From Anthoceros angustus (taxonomy: Eukaryota; Streptophyta; Anthocerotopsida; Anthocerotales; Anthocerotaceae), in NCBI GenBank assembly GCA_010909165.1, contig MU008164.1, forward strand, positions 1,364,001-1,428,000: DNA of 64,000 bases, read 5' to 3'. The position numbers and the translations under genes were made by a program. Positions 45,240 through 58,734 of this stretch are shown piece after piece (positions within the stretch are counted from its first letter, which is position 1; each line of letters begins with the position of its first letter). The notes under the pieces were generated by a model, which made no database searches, was not told where the DNA came from, and saw nothing but the letters and a program-made list of their open reading frames with translations.

Positions 45240-45960
45240 TATGAAGTCCACAATGAAAATGGAAATGAGAATGTTTCAAGAAAGATACGATGTGGAAGTT
45301 AATGTATTAGTGAAGATGGTTTTCCAAAGTCTATGAATGATATGAAAAATATACAGGAAAGATATATGCTTGTAAAACTATGAAAACATATGAAGAAATA
45401 AATCATGTAATAGGTGGAGATAAACACTCTTGATTTCTTCCAAGACATTATCATATTTTCAACACAAAAGGATATGGAACATATATATATTGCTATGTAC
45501 CATGGTACATTAAGATGAACTAAGAAGGGGAGCTTATTGTGAGGAGGATGCAAAATACTTATGTTTAACCTAATGGAGGCAATCAACTTTTGCCACAAGC
45601 ATAATGTTATGCACGCGATTTGAAATCGGCTATTATATTAGTACTAAGTTGTCTCAAAATTAAACTAGACTTTGGTTTGTCTATTCCATGTTTCAAAACA
45701 AATGAATTATTGTATAGGGGAGCTGCAAGAACCCCATTTCTCATGGCTATGAAGGTATTGGACTCGTGAGATGATGAAAAATACAAGCGATTACTTCAAA
45801 AGGCGATATTTGGAGTGTGGGAGTTAATCATGAAGTTTTAACGGAAAACGTCCTTACACACGTCATGGGTTCAACATCGAAAAGAGTGGAGAACTCAATT
45901 GGACCTAGATGGTGGCCCAACATCTTAAGCAGTAAAAAATGTACTACACTCAATGTTACA
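45240..45960 (+). pseudogene. Protein kinase fragment, plus copy 1
   Basis: The + strand reads, with frame breaks, LMEAINFCHKHNVM, then a damaged HRDLKS, LKIKLDFGLSIPCF (the DFG motif), ELLYRGAARTPFLMA (activation segment) and EVLTENVLTHVMGSTSKRVE. It looks like the middle and C-terminal lobe of a Ser/Thr kinase of the plant calcium-dependent kinase kind. It lacks the N-lobe. Confidence 0.7.
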
Positions 45961-46129
45961 TTAGGCAGAACTCGATGCTTGTGACAAGTTCTAAACCATT
46001 CTTGGTATCTTCTATGTAGAATATAGTAGTTTATTATATAATAAATTATTTCTAAAGTAAAAATAATTTTGATCCGATTGATGATCAGTTTTTACACAAG
46101 AAAATAATTTTTTCTATAATGAAAAATAA

Positions 46130-48190
46130 AACTACTATGTTGTATAGAAGATAAAAATAGGACCAAGAATAGTTTAGAACTTGTTATGATCTAGTCTGCA
46201 CTCCACTCTAAATGTAACATAGAGTGCGATGGATATTTTATTTCATTTGAGATGTTGGGCCACTCATGAATGTCTATTTGAATTCTCCACTATCCATTTT
46301 CAATGTCAAAACTCATAGCCTATGTAGGGACGTTTTGGTCAAAACTTCATATAGAATGACTCTTGCGCTCCAAATATCAGTTCATAGCTTGTGTTTACAT
46401 CATCTTGAGTCCCCTCTTTAGCCATGTAACATTAGGTTCCAACTCCCTATACAATAATTCATGTTCATTTTGGAAACAGGGAACAAACAAACCAAAGTCA
46501 TGAAGTTTTAACGAAAACGTCCTTACACACGTCATGGGTTCAACATCGAAAAGAGTGGAGAACTCAATTGGACCTAGATGGTGGCCCAACATCTTAAGCA
46601 GTAAAAAATGTACTACACTCAATGTTACATTAAGAGCGCAGACTCAAATGCTTGTGACAAGTTCTAAACCATTCTTGGTATCTTCTATGTAGAATATAGT
46701 AGTTTATTATATAATAAATTATTTCTAAAGTAAAAATAATTTTGATCCGATTGATGATCTTTTACACAAGAAAATAATTTTTTCTATAATGAAAAATAAA
46801 ACTACTATGTTGTATAGAAGATAAAAATAGGACCAAGAATAGTTTAGAACTTGTTATGATCTAGTCTGCTCACCGCTCTAAATGTAACATAGAGTGCGAT
46901 GGATATTTTATTTCATTTGAGATGTTGGGCCACTCATGAATGTCTATTTGAATTCTCCACTATCCATTTTCAATGTCAAAACTCATAGCCTATGTAGGGA
47001 CGTTTTGGTCAAAACTTCATATAGAATGACTCTTGCGCTCCAAATATCAGTTCATAGCTTGTGTTTACATCATCTTGAGTCCCCTCTTTAGCCATGTAAC
47101 ATTAGGTTCCAACTCCCTATACAATAATTCATGTTCATTTTGGAAACAGGGAACAAACAAACCAAAGTCATGAAGTTTTAACGAAAACGTCCTTACACAC
47201 GTCATGGGTTCAACATCGAAAAGAGTGGAGAACTCAATTGGACCTAGATGGTGGCCCAACATCTTAAGCAGTAAAAAATGTACTACACTCAATGTTACAT
47301 TAAGAATCAGATGCGCAAGTTCTAAACCATTCTTGGTATCTTCTATGTAGAATATAGTAGTTTATTATATAATAAATTATTTCTAAAGTAAAAATAATTT
47401 TGATCCGATTGATGATCAGTTTTTACACAAGAAAATAATTTTTTCTATAATGAAAAATAAAACTACTATGTTGTATAGAAGATAAAAATAGGACCAAGAA
47501 TAGTTTAGAACTTGTTATGATCTAGTCTGCACTCCACTCTAAATGTAACATAGAGTGCAAATGATATTTTATTTCATTTGAGATGTTGGGCCACTCATGA
47601 ATGTCTATTTGAATTCTCCACTATCCATTTTCAATGTCAAAACTCATAGCCTATGTAGGGACGTTTTGGTCAAAACTTCATATAGAATGACTCTTGCGCT
47701 CCAAATATCAGTTCATAGCTTGTGTTTACATCATCTTCTCGAGTCCCCTACCTCTTTAGCCATGTAACATTAGGTTCCAACTCCCTATACAATAATTCAT
47801 GTTCATTTTGGAAAAGCAGGGAACAAACAAACCAAAGTCTAGTTTAATTTTGAGAGGGCTAAGTAATAATATAACAGCCAGATTCAAATCGCGATGTATA
47901 ACATTATGCCTATGGCAAAATTTGATTGCCTCCACTACGTTAAACATAAGTAATTTTGTATCCTCCTCACAATGAGCTCCTCCTTTCTTAGTTCATCCTA
48001 AGTGTTCCATAGGTTATAGCTCCATCACTCTATATATATATATATAATTTTACAGGCATATATTTTTTGTATATTTATCATAGTATTCATAGACTTTGGA
48101 AAAGCCATCTTCTGATACATTTTCCCCATGTATTTTCTTAAAACATTCGCACTTCCATTTCCATTGTGGACTCCATAATTCTAAGGATAG
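46130..48190 (-). pseudogene. Protein kinase fragment, inverted copy 1
   Basis: At 47756-47947 the minus strand reads VVEAIKFCHRHNVIHRDL followed by LKIKLDFGLFVPCF, the same kinase catalytic loop and DFG as the plus copy. It differs at many residues, so the two arms are older than the array units. Confidence 0.7.
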
Positions 48191-48639
48191 ATAGATAGAG
48201 ATAGGAGGATTTATTTTGGTTTAGGTCCCGGCCTTTGAGTAATTAACGTGTCTGCGAGGATACCGTAAGGAATAAGAATAAATAATTCATTGACACACAC
48301 AATATAGATGGATACACCGTCCCTTTATGAGTGAGGACATCATCTTCATTAAACAAACTTTAACAACCCTAGATAACATGATTATAAAAGTTATATGAAA
48401 GAATCTTGGATAACTTGATTTATTTAAAGTTGACGGACTCTAGGAGGCTTTATTTCGTTAGGTCTTGCCCTTTGGGTAATTAACGTGCCCTTGAGGGATA
48501 CATGTTGAACAAGTACAGAAAATTTGTTACACACACCGTAATATAGATGCTTAGACCCATCCTCTATAATGGAGAACATCATTTAATTTAAACAAACCTT
48601 AAAACCTTAGCCCTTTAAAACTTCCCTTTGCATGAGTTT

Positions 48640-50060
48640 CAAAAATATTAACCCGTAAAAGAATAGCCCTGCACCCCTTTTATACACCTTGGTGAGAAAT
48701 TACCATTTTCAAGATGTGCTCCCTGTTTGCGTCTCATCCCTTTCAAACACTTTGGAATTGCCATGTACTCTAGGTGAGAAACTACCACTTCAAGTGAGAA
48801 ACTACCATTTTAGCACTCCTACTCCGCATGTGAACCCCTTTAACACTCATGATAGAAACTACCATTTTCACCGCCACGCCTGCACCCCTTTTAATACATA
48901 TTAGAAAATACCATTCCATATATAGCAAATTTCCCATGGAAATATCCCCATGGCCATAATGCTAAGTAATAATATAACAGCCAGATTCAAATCGCGATGT
49001 ATAACATTATGCCTATGGCAAAATTTGATTGCCTCCACTACGTTAAACATAAGTAATTTTGTATCCTCCTCACAATGAGCTCCTCCTTTCTTAGTTCATC
49101 CTTAAGTGTTCCATAGGTTATAGCTCCATCACTCTATATATATATATAATTTTACAGGCATATATTTTTTGTATATTTATCATAGTATTCATAGACTTTG
49201 AAAAGCCATCTTCTGATACATTTTCCACATGTATTTTCTTAAAACATTCGCACTTCCATTTCCATTGTGGACTCCATAATTCTAAGGATAGATAGATAGA
49301 GAGATAGGAGGATTTATTTTGGTTTAGGTCCCGGCCTTTGAGTAATTAACGTGTCCGCGAGGATACCGTAAGGAATAAGAATAAATAATTCATTGACACA
49401 CACAATATAGATGGATACACCTGTCCCTTTATGAGTGAGGACATCATCTTCATTAAACAAACTTTAACAACCCTAGATAACATGATTATAAAAGTTATAT
49501 GAAAGAATAATCTTGGATAACTTGATTTATTTAAAGTTGATGCACTCCTAGGAGGCTTTATTTTGCTAGGTCTTGCCCTTTGGGTAATTAACGTGTCTTG
49601 AGGGATACATGTTGAACAAGTACAGAAAATTTGTTACACACACACCGTAATATAGATGCTTAGACCCATCCTCTATAATGGAGAACATCATTTAATTTAA
49701 ACAAACCTTAAAACCTTAGCCCTTTAAAACTTCCCTTTGCATGAGTTTCAAAAATATTAACCCGTAAAAGAATAGCCCTGCACCCCTTTTATACACCTTG
49801 GTGAGAAATTACCATTTCAAGATGTGCTCCCTGTTTGCGTCTCATCCCTTTCAAACACTTTGGAATTGCCATGTACTCTAGGTGAGAAACTACCACTTCA
49901 AGTGAGAAACTACCATTTTAGCACTCCTACTCCGCATGTGAACCCCTTTAACACTCATGATAGAAACTACCATTTCACCGCCACGCCTGCACCCCTTTTA
50001 ATACATATTAGAAAATACCATTCCATATATAGCAAATTTCCCATGGAAATATCCCCATGG
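48640..50060. repeat. GAGAAACTACCATTT minisatellite module and partial duplication
   Basis: 48690-48910 carries five or six spaced copies of GAGAAACTACCATTT or close variants between CACCCCTTT motifs. At 48960 the sequence jumps back to the inverted kinase arm (GCTAAGTAATAATATAAC) and repeats about 1.1 kb, so the minisatellite reappears at 49800-50000. Other copies are at 51660-51900 and 58400-58680; the last has an extra 48-bp duplication. Confidence 0.75.
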
Positions 50061-50089
50061 CCATAATGCTGCAAGTAAGCTTGTAAGGC

Positions 50090-50690
50090 CATGTCATCAC
50101 GAGGACAACCTCGGGACATCCATTTTGGATTTATTTTCTTTTCCATTTTCCTTCAAGACATTATCATAGATGACGAGACTAGTGTATGTCGAGATTCTAT
50201 ATGGGTTTGTTTTCCAGCCTCGAAAACCATGGATGCAACCATTTTGGATAGTTGTCAAACACATTTTCCGGTACTTGAAAGGCATAGTTTTTATAGGTCT
50301 ATGTTACAAACGGACTAGTACCTCACTCACCTTACATGGTTTTCGACACCTAGGCCTCCAACATTGCCTCTCGCAAAAGCTTGTTATTTGAACTGGAGTT
50401 GCAAGAAGCATCAGCATTTCCCTCTCCAGCATCGAGGCCGAGTATCAATCCTTAATCGATGTTTCCAAGAAAGTGGAGTGGAAAAGGTTTTCCTCAAGGT
50501 TATTAAAGAAGAGCAATCCTCAACTACTATATTATCTTTGTGACAACGTTCGGTCCGCTTTGGCCTTAGTGGCTCACCTCCGGTTCCATGCTAGGATGAA
50601 GCACATTGAAATACAGCATCATTATGTTAGAGATGTAGTTATCAAGTTGACCTATGTGTACATCGATGCAAACACGCACACATCTTAATT
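50090..50690 (+). pseudogene. Copia RNase H relic, plus copy 1
   Basis: Frame-broken copia RNase H: HIFRYLKGIVFIGLCYKR, SISLSSIEAEYQSLIDVSKK, FHARMKHIEIQHHYVRDV and IKLTYVYIDANT, then a tail like HIFTHMLKVL. It reads opposite to the copia pol at 35.8-38.3 kb and differs from it, so it is a separate copia lineage. Confidence 0.85.
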
Positions 50691-50834
50691 TACAAAATCA
50701 CCGCCCAAGCATATTTACACACATGTTGAAGGTCTTGACACCTAGACTATCTGCCTACTTCAAAGTAAAGGGCAAATCAATATACCAATAAGCTTCAAAA
50801 TGAGAACTAATATATAAGGCCTAGCCTATCTAGG

Positions 50835-50968
50835 TGTGGAGCATGGTATGTGCTTGTATGCTAGTACCTAGAGTGCCTAGTGCATATAAGCCATATTGTG
50901 TGGGAGTGTTGTGTTCCTCCCATGAATAAAGGCATAACGCTTTTCTAATACATTTTGTGGAATACACA
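50835..50968 (+). mobile_element. Short LTR-like segment, copy 3
   Basis: TGTGGAGC to ATACACA, downstream of the RNase H relic. Its flank is cut at about 51160, where GGTAGAGAGATAGGAGG joins to the end of the inverted kinase arm. Confidence 0.5.
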
Positions 50969-51949
50969 TCCTGCTCCAAAGGAGGCGACATTAGCTTCAA
51001 AGGAGATGGCATCTCCACTAAGAACGTTATGCGCAGCATTGACAAAAGGTGTGGATCGGACTCGAGTGTTCGTGAACAAATTGTGGCCGTTCTGCACAAT
51101 TGTCGCCAATTGGGCAAGGACAACAAGTGGGCAACGTTAACGCTCGTGCAATTTGGTAGAGAGATAGGAGGATTTATTTTGGTTTAGGTCCCGGCCTTTG
51201 AGTAATTAACGTGTCCCGCGAGGATACCGTAAGGAATAAGAATAAATAATTCATTGACACACACAATATAGATGGATACACCGTCCCTTTATGAGTGAGG
51301 ACATCATCTTCATTAAACAAACTTTAACAACCCTAGATAACATGATTATAAAAGTTATATGAAAGAATCTTGGATAACTTGATTTTATTTAAAGTTGATG
51401 ACTCTAGGAGGCTTTATTTCGTTAGGTCTTGCCCTTTGGGTAATTAACGTGTCTTGAGGGATACCCGTGTTGAACAAGTACGTAAAATTTGTTACACACA
51501 CACCGTAATATAGATGCTTAGACCCATCCTCTATAATGGAGAACATCATTTAATTTAAACAAACCTTAAAACCTTAGCCCTTTAAAACTTCCCTTTGCAT
51601 GAGTTTCAAAAATATTAACCCGTAAAAGAATAGCCCTGCACCCCTTTTATACACCTTGGTGAGAAATTACCATTTCAAGATGTGCTCCTGCTTCCGCTTC
51701 TGCACCCCTTTCAAACACTTTTGAATTGCCATGTACTCTAGGTGAGAAACTACCACTTCAAGTGAGAAACTACCATTTTAGCACTCCTACTCCGCATGTG
51801 AACCCCTTTAACACTCATGATAGAAACTACCATTTCACCGCCACGTCAGACCCTTTTAATACCATATTAGAAAATACCATTCCATATATAGCAAATTTCC
51901 ATGGAAATATCCCCATGGCCATAATGCAAGTAAGCTTGTAAGGCCATGT

Positions 51950-52550
51950 CATCACGGAGGACAACCTCGGGACATCCATTTTGGATTTATTTTTTCCATT
52001 TTCCTTCAAGACATTATCATAGATGACGAGACTAGTGTATGTCGAGATTCTATATTTTGTTTTCCGGGCCTCGAAAACCATGGATGCAACCATGGATAGT
52101 TGTCAAACACATTTTCCGGTACTTGAAAGGCATAGTTTTTATAGGTCTATGTTACAAACGGACTAGTACCTCACTCACCTTACATGGTTTTCGACACCGA
52201 CTAGGCCTCCAACATTGCCTCGCAAAAGCTTGTTATTTGAACTGGAGTTGCAAGAAGCGGACAGCATTTCCTCTCCAGCATCGAGGCCGAGTATCAATCC
52301 TTAATCGATGTTTCCAAGAAAGTGGAGTGGAAAAGGTTTTCCTCAAGGTTATTAAAGAAGAGCAATCCTCAACTACTATATTATCGTGACAACGCTCCGG
52401 TCCGCTTTGGCCTTAGTGGCTCACCTCCGGTTCCATGCTAGGATGAAGCACATTGAAATACAAAGATCATTATGTTAGAGATGTAGTTATCAAGTTGACC
52501 TATGTGTACATCGATGCAAACACTGCATACAATTTACAAAATCACCGCCC
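51950..52550 (+). pseudogene. Copia RNase H relic, plus copy 2
   Basis: The same protein pieces as at 50090, including RYLKGIVFIGLCYKRTSTSL and a YQSLIDVSKKVEW region in another frame. Small indels differ from copy 1. Confidence 0.85.
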
Positions 52551-52679
52551 AAGCATATTTACACACATGTTGAAGGTCTTGACTGCTAGACTATGCTGCC
52601 TACTTCAAAGTAAAGGGCAAATCAATATACCAATAAGCTTCAAGGTGAGAACTAATATATAAGGCCTAGCCTATCTAGG

Positions 52680-52813
52680 TGTGGAGCATGGTATGTGCTT
52701 GTATGCTAGTACCTAGAGTGCCTAGTGCATATAAGCCATATTGTGTGGGAGTGTTGTGTTCCTCCCATGAATAAAGGCATAACGCTTTTCTAATACATTT
52801 TGTGGAATACACA
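52680..52813 (+). mobile_element. Short LTR-like segment, copy 4
   Basis: TGTGGAGC to ATACACA, about 130 bp after the end of RNase H copy 2. It is followed by the full flank to about 53335. Confidence 0.5.
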
Positions 52814-53339
52814 TCCTGCTCCAAAGGAGGCGACATTAGCTTCAAAGGAGATGGCATCTCCACTAAGAACGTTATGCGCAGCATTGACAAAAGGTGTGGA
52901 TCGGACTCGAGTGTTCGTGAACAAATTGTGGCCGTTCTGCACAATTGTCGCCAATTGGGCAAGGACAACAAGTGCAACGTTAACGCTCGTGCAATTTGGG
53001 TAGGAGATTTAGCTCATGCCAATTGGGCCTCTAGCGTTGATTGTGGCCGCAAGCTACCATTGGTGCGTAATCGTAATCTAATGCATCTTCGATTATTGTC
53101 AATGATAAAATGATTGTCAATGGTAAATGATTTTCAATGGCTATCAATTATATACATATAATAAACTTGAAACTTGTATGATGTCCGAAAACCGTGTGGT
53201 AGAGGTGTCTTAGACTTTGCGAGATAGGGACAAATTGTACATTCAATATCGATAATTTTGCTTCTTAATTAATCATTGTAAGAACAATGACAATTGGAGA
53301 ACAATGAGATTGTCGGTACTAATATTTAACTACTATACG

Positions 53340-54060
53340 AATCGGTCGCTGCCCATGCCTTCGCAATTTCAATCTTCTTTGATAACAATAGATGGCGCTT
53401 AGTACCACGACAAAGAACCCAACCACAATTGTCATGAGGAGAAATGACATGCTACATTGTGAGAGCATGAATAAGACGGAAAATAAGCCTCCCATGATCA
53501 CAAAATCTCAGCTAACATTAGCACCACATGCGCAGATTTTGGAAACGTGTAGCCTTCGAGTTCTTCCTCCAAACAACAAGATGATCAACGCTAATGCAAG
53601 AAGCAGCAATCCTGTAGCGATGAACACCCACCGAAACTTGAATGAATCATCCAAATTTCTGGCGCAATAGGAACAACCAAATGAAGCCAATGGAGAACAT
53701 TAGAACAAATGGGGACCAATATCCCTTGCTCTTCCAGCTCAATGTCTTCAACACCAATGGCTTGAACACTACTCATAGTTTCATGGTCATTCCCACCACA
53801 TCCATGTATTTGATCTACTCCAACATGTGAGTGGTCCATATTCTCATCCAATGTGTTCACTCTGGATCCACCACTGTGAGAGAAGCAAACAATATGCACG
53901 CCAACTTCATATTCATGCGTGGGAAACTCACCGGGACCCCTTTGTCCCGGCGAATATTCATTTCCGACGTGGATTTGAAATCTACTATTACTTGTAAATC
54001 ACTCATGATTAAATTTCCTTGAATCCACGATATATACTCGATTTGCGCTTGTTTCATGTT
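53340..54060 (-). pseudogene. Membrane-protein gene fragment, copy 2
   Basis: The best-preserved copy: FRWVFIATGLLLLALALII precedes LLFGGRTRRLHVSK, and VGFFVVVLSAIYCYQRRLKL lies at the C-terminal end. Two hydrophobic helices with basic flanks suggest a small membrane protein. Family unknown. Confidence 0.55.
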
Positions 54061-54265
54061 CACCTAGTGCCCCTTAGGATATGTGCCCACATGCGGTAGG
54101 AGCTAAACGTAAACGCATACAAAAGAAATCGAGGAACAAGGGACTTGACTACATGTACACAATATGTGGTCTATGTCATATATAGACTTCTAGAGGCCTA
54201 ATCTCTCGATAACCAAATAAATTCGTTAAAAATATTAATATAGATTAAATAATTAATAATCCAAG

Positions 54266-55560
54266 AGGAGGCTTTGTGTACTTCCAAGGCTCGTACAAAA
54301 TTTACTGTGGATGGAACAAGCACGTAGAAATGCAGCAAACCTACAACACTACAAATTGTTAAGCTAAGCGGGTGAATATGGCGCATTGCCAAGGCTCTTC
54401 ACCCTCCCTTTGGCCTTGCTTGGAGGAGACCAATATTGTGGCCCTCGAGCCCTCCATCCAACCCAAGGATACCATCCCGGACATATACGGCTATGTCTAT
54501 GAGGACCCCTCTCCTTGATCAGCGGCTTTTGCTCTAGCCCTTTATGGCCCTACATCTTTCATGTGTCGGGCTGGTTAGAATGGTGTTTGAACACCTCGAG
54601 ACCTTTTTCTCCCGAAGACCCTTCTAGTGGCTTCAGGAGCTCTTCTTCTTGGGTACTCGTGGCTCGGGAGAGATGCCTCATCGGATCGCCATATAAGGCC
54701 TTGCAACTAGCAGGCTAGTTGCTATGGACAGCTTGCCCCTCCATTGGCGTGCGCTCACTTGCGGTTGGGGAAGCCTTCATGCGGCTTCATAGCCGCATTA
54801 TTACCTCCAATGCCGTCACTTCTTCAGCAGCTCAATCCCTTCAATTTGGCATTGCCACTGTGGTCATGAGTCCGTGGTGTTTGGAGTGAAGGCATGCCTT
54901 GACACCCACCCGAGTGGGTGGTCTTATAGGTGGATGTTGAGAACGCCTTCAATGCCATCTCCACAGGCATCATCTTGAGAACTCGGGGATCTTGGCGGCA
55001 TCTTGAGGAGCCTTATGCCTTTTGTCCAAGCTTCTACGGAGATTCTCCACCCTTTACTATCGATAAGAACGTGTCATCGGATTTGCCATCTTTGTCTCGG
55101 AATTAGCCACGGTACTAGGCAAAGCGACACTCTAAGCGATGCTCTCTTCATCATCGCCACAACCGCATCTAGAGCCGCATCCTCAACGCATGATTATCTT
55201 CTCTTTCATGGCGACAACTCTCACATCCTTGGGCCTAGGGACAAGGTCAAGGAAGCCGAGCTCTTCTCTCATGACCTTTCTTTGGTGGGCTTGAAGGTCA
55301 AACTATCTAAGTGTCGTGGTCTTCGTGAGATCCTCCCTACTTTGCGCTTTTTTCTAGAGATTGCTCCGGCCTTAGGCCTCACAGTTTTGGGATCCCCTTG
55401 GTTCCCTTGACTTCATCGGGAGCTTCCTAGACTAGGCTCTTGCGGAGGACTTGTCCCACATTCGTAACCTCCAGTCTAACATCGGTGCTCTTTTCTAGAG
55501 TTGTAGTTTATCCCTCTCGACATAGCCACGATAAGGCTGTCGATTAAGGTCCTCCCACAT
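54266..55560 (+). pseudogene. LINE reverse transcriptase relic, copy
   Basis: A 135-codon frame at 55003-55410 joins RT segments: LFHGDNSHILGPRDKVKEAE and then SHDLSLVGLKVKLSKCRG. The upstream palm motif VDVENAFNAIS is present in another frame near 54935. Confidence 0.75.
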
Positions 55561-56129
55561 CCGGCATAATTGCTTTTTCGGCTTGGGAGTTGCTTCTTTT
55601 GCGTTGTCGGTTCTTGGGAAATTCGTTGGCTTGATGGACTAGTTAAGTTTAGCTTCTTTGGACTAGTTAAGTTTGGCTTGTTGTCGCCGTGAAAGAGATG
55701 CAGGATCTTCACGTCACATGTCCGTAATCCTAATCCCTTCCTTGTGTGATGAAATCTGCGAACCTTCTTTAGCTCAAACTCAGCCGTAAGTGTTCGTGAG
55801 AAAATAATATGGTGAATATGTCCAAAGAGCTGGTTTTCCAAGAAGAATGATGTATATTGGCTTGTTTTGGGGGTCATTTTTCGGCCTTTAGGAACCCAAA
55901 CCCTTTTAGTGAAGAATTATAACTCTTTTCGGGAGACATTGTTCCTCCTCTACTTCCTAGTATGGCAAAGTTTCTCATGGATACCGGTGGTCATAAGCGT
56001 TACAGTGCGGCTGTAAGGCCACGCCATCACGAAGGACAACCTCGGGCGTCCATCCGATTTATCTTCTTTTCCCATTTTCCCTTCATGACACTATTAAAGA
56101 TGACCAAAATCTGCTAATTTAATTTTGTG

Positions 56130-58090
56130 ACTATATAGCTTTTATCATTGTTTTATATATGATTTAAGGTTTGTTTAATTAAGATGATATTCTCCATTCT
56201 AGAGGGATGCATGTATCCATCTATATTCAAAAGCGTGTTACCAAATTCTCTATTTAGTTGTCTTTAAAATTATGAGTCCACAATGAAAATGGAAATGAGA
56301 ATGTTTCAAGAAAGATACGCATGTGGAAGTTAATGTATTAGTGAAGATGGTTTTCCAAAGTCTATGAATGATATGAAAAATATACGGGAAAGATATATGC
56401 TTGTAAAACTATGAAAACATATGAAGAAAATAAATCATGTAATAGGTGGAGAGATAAACACTCTTGATTTCTTCCAAGACATTATCATATTTTCAACACA
56501 AAAGGATATGGAACATATATATATTGCTATGTACCTATGGTACATTAAAGATGAACTAAGAAGGGAGCTTATTGTGAGGAGGATGCAAAAATACTTATGT
56601 TTAACCTAATGGAGGCATCAACTTTTGCCACAAGCATAATGTTATGCACCGCGATTTGAAATCGGCTATTATATTAGTACTAAGTTGTCTCAAAATTAAA
56701 CTACGGACTTTGGTTTGTCTATTCCATGTTTCAAAACAAATGAATTATTGTATAGGGGAGCTGCAAGAACCCCATTTCTCATAATATGAAGGTATTGGAC
56801 TCGTTAGATGATGTAAATACAAGCGATTCAAAGGCGATATTTGGAGTGTGGAGTTAATCATGAAGTTTTAACGAAACGTCCTTACACACGTCATGGGTTC
56901 AACATCGAAAGAGAGTGGAGAACTCAATTGGACCTAGATGAGTGGCCCAACATCTTAAAACAGTAAAAATGTACTACACTCAATGTTACATTAAGAACCT
57001 TGACAAGTGTGACAAGTTCTAAACCATTCTTGGTATCTTCTATGTAGAATATAGTAGTTTATTATATAATAAATTATTTCTAAAGTAAAAATAATTTTGA
57101 TCCGATTGATGATCGGTTTTTACACAAGAAAATAATTTTTTCTATAATGAAAAATAAAACTACTATGTTGTATAGAAGATAAAAATAGGACCAAGAATAG
57201 TTTAGAACTTGTTAAGATCTAGTCTGCACTCACCGCTGTAACATAGAGTGCGATGGATATTTTATTTCATTTGAGATGTTGGGCCACTCATGAATGTCTA
57301 TTTGAATTCTCCACTATCCATTTTCAATGTCAAACTCATAGCCTATGTAGGGACGTTTTCTGGTCAAAACTTCATATAGAATGACTCTTGCGCTCCAAAT
57401 ATCAGTTCATAGCTTGTGTTTACATCATCTTCTCGAGTCCCCTACCTCTTTAGCCATGTAACATTAGGTTCCAACTCCCTATACAATAATTCATGTTCAT
57501 TTTGGAAACAGGAACAAACAAACCAAAGTCTGCTAGTTTAATTTTGAGAGGGCTAATAATAATATAACAGCCAGATTCAAATCGCGATGTATAACATTAT
57601 GCCTATGGCAAAATTTGATTGCCTCCACTACGTTAAACATAAGTAATTTTGTATCCTCCTCACAATGAGCTCCTCCTTTCTTAGTTCATCCTTAAGTGTT
57701 CCATAGGTTATAGCTCCATCACTCTATATATATATATATAATTTTACAGGCATATATTTTTTGTATATTTATCATAGTATTCATAGACTTTGGAAAAGCC
57801 ATCTTCTGCGATACATTTTCCCACATGTATTTTTCTTAAAACATTCGCACTTCCATTTCCATTGTGGACTCCATAATTCTAAGGATAGATAGATAGAGAG
57901 ATAGGAGGATTTATTTTGGTTTAGGTCCCGGCCTTTGAGTAATTAACGTGTCCGCGAGGATACCGTAAGGAATAAGAATAAATAATTCATTGACACACAC
58001 AATATAGATGGATACACTGTCCCTTTATGAGTGAGGACATCATCTTCATTAAACAAACTTTAACAACCCTAGATAACATGATTATAAAAG
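56130..58090. repeat. Long inverted repeat with kinase fragments, copy 2
   Basis: The cleanest copy: the left arm at 56130-57098 and the right arm at 57115-58090 are inverted relatives around GATCCGATTGATGATC, about 57106. No internal tandem duplication is present. A transcript of this region could fold into a long imperfect hairpin. Confidence 0.85.
56280..57000 (+). pseudogene. Protein kinase fragment, plus copy 2
   Basis: Here the catalytic loop is intact as HRDLKS (56648-56665, GCACCGCGATTTGAAATCGG), where copy 1 has lost one base. A 62-codon frame at 56421-56609 reads GGEINTLDFFQDIIIF and ELIVRRMQKYL, the N-terminal side of the loop. Stops and frameshifts remain. Confidence 0.7.
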
Positions 58091-58734
58091 TTATATGAAA
58101 GAATCTTGGATAACTTGATTTTATTTAAAGTTGACAGACTCCTAGGAGGCTTTATTTTGGTTTAGGTCTTGCCCTTTGGGTAATTAACGTGCCCTTGAGG
58201 GATACCATGTTGAACAAGTACAGAAAATTTGTTACACACACACCGAATATAGATGCTTAGACCCATCCTCTATAATGGAGAACATCATTTAATTTAAACA
58301 AACCTTAAAACCTTAGCCCTTTAAAACTTCCCTTTGCATGAGTTTCAAAAATATTAACCCGTAAAAAGAATAGCCCCTGCACCCCTTTTATACACCTTGG
58401 TGAGAAATTACCATTTCAAGATGTGCTCCCCTTTAGCTCTGCACCCCTTTCAAACACTTTGGAATTGCCATGTACTCTAGGTGAGAAACTACCACTTCAA
58501 GTGAGAAACTACCATTTTAGCACTCCCTACTCCGCATGTGAACCCCTTTAACACTCATGATAGAAACTACCATTTCACCGCCACGCCTCGCACCTTTAAC
58601 ACTCATGATAGAAACTACCATTTCACCGCCACGTCTTTTTTTATCATATTAGAAAATACCATTCCATATATAGCAAATTTCCCATGGAAATATCCCCATG
58701 GCCATAATGCTGCAAGTAAGCTTGTAAGGCCATG

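Larger units (their letters stand above)
45100..48400. repeat. Long inverted repeat with kinase fragments, copy 1
   Basis: The left arm (45100-46070) is repeated in reverse orientation from 46087 to about 48400. The arm centre lies at GATCCGATTGATGATC, about 46078. Matching pairs include ATGAAGTTTTAACG/AAAACTTCAT, CAAGTTCTAAACC/TAGTTTAGAACTTG and AGTAGTTTATTATA/AAACTACTATG. The right arm is lengthened by two tandem copies of a 0.66-kb unit, with centres at about 46751 and 47409. Confidence 0.8.
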
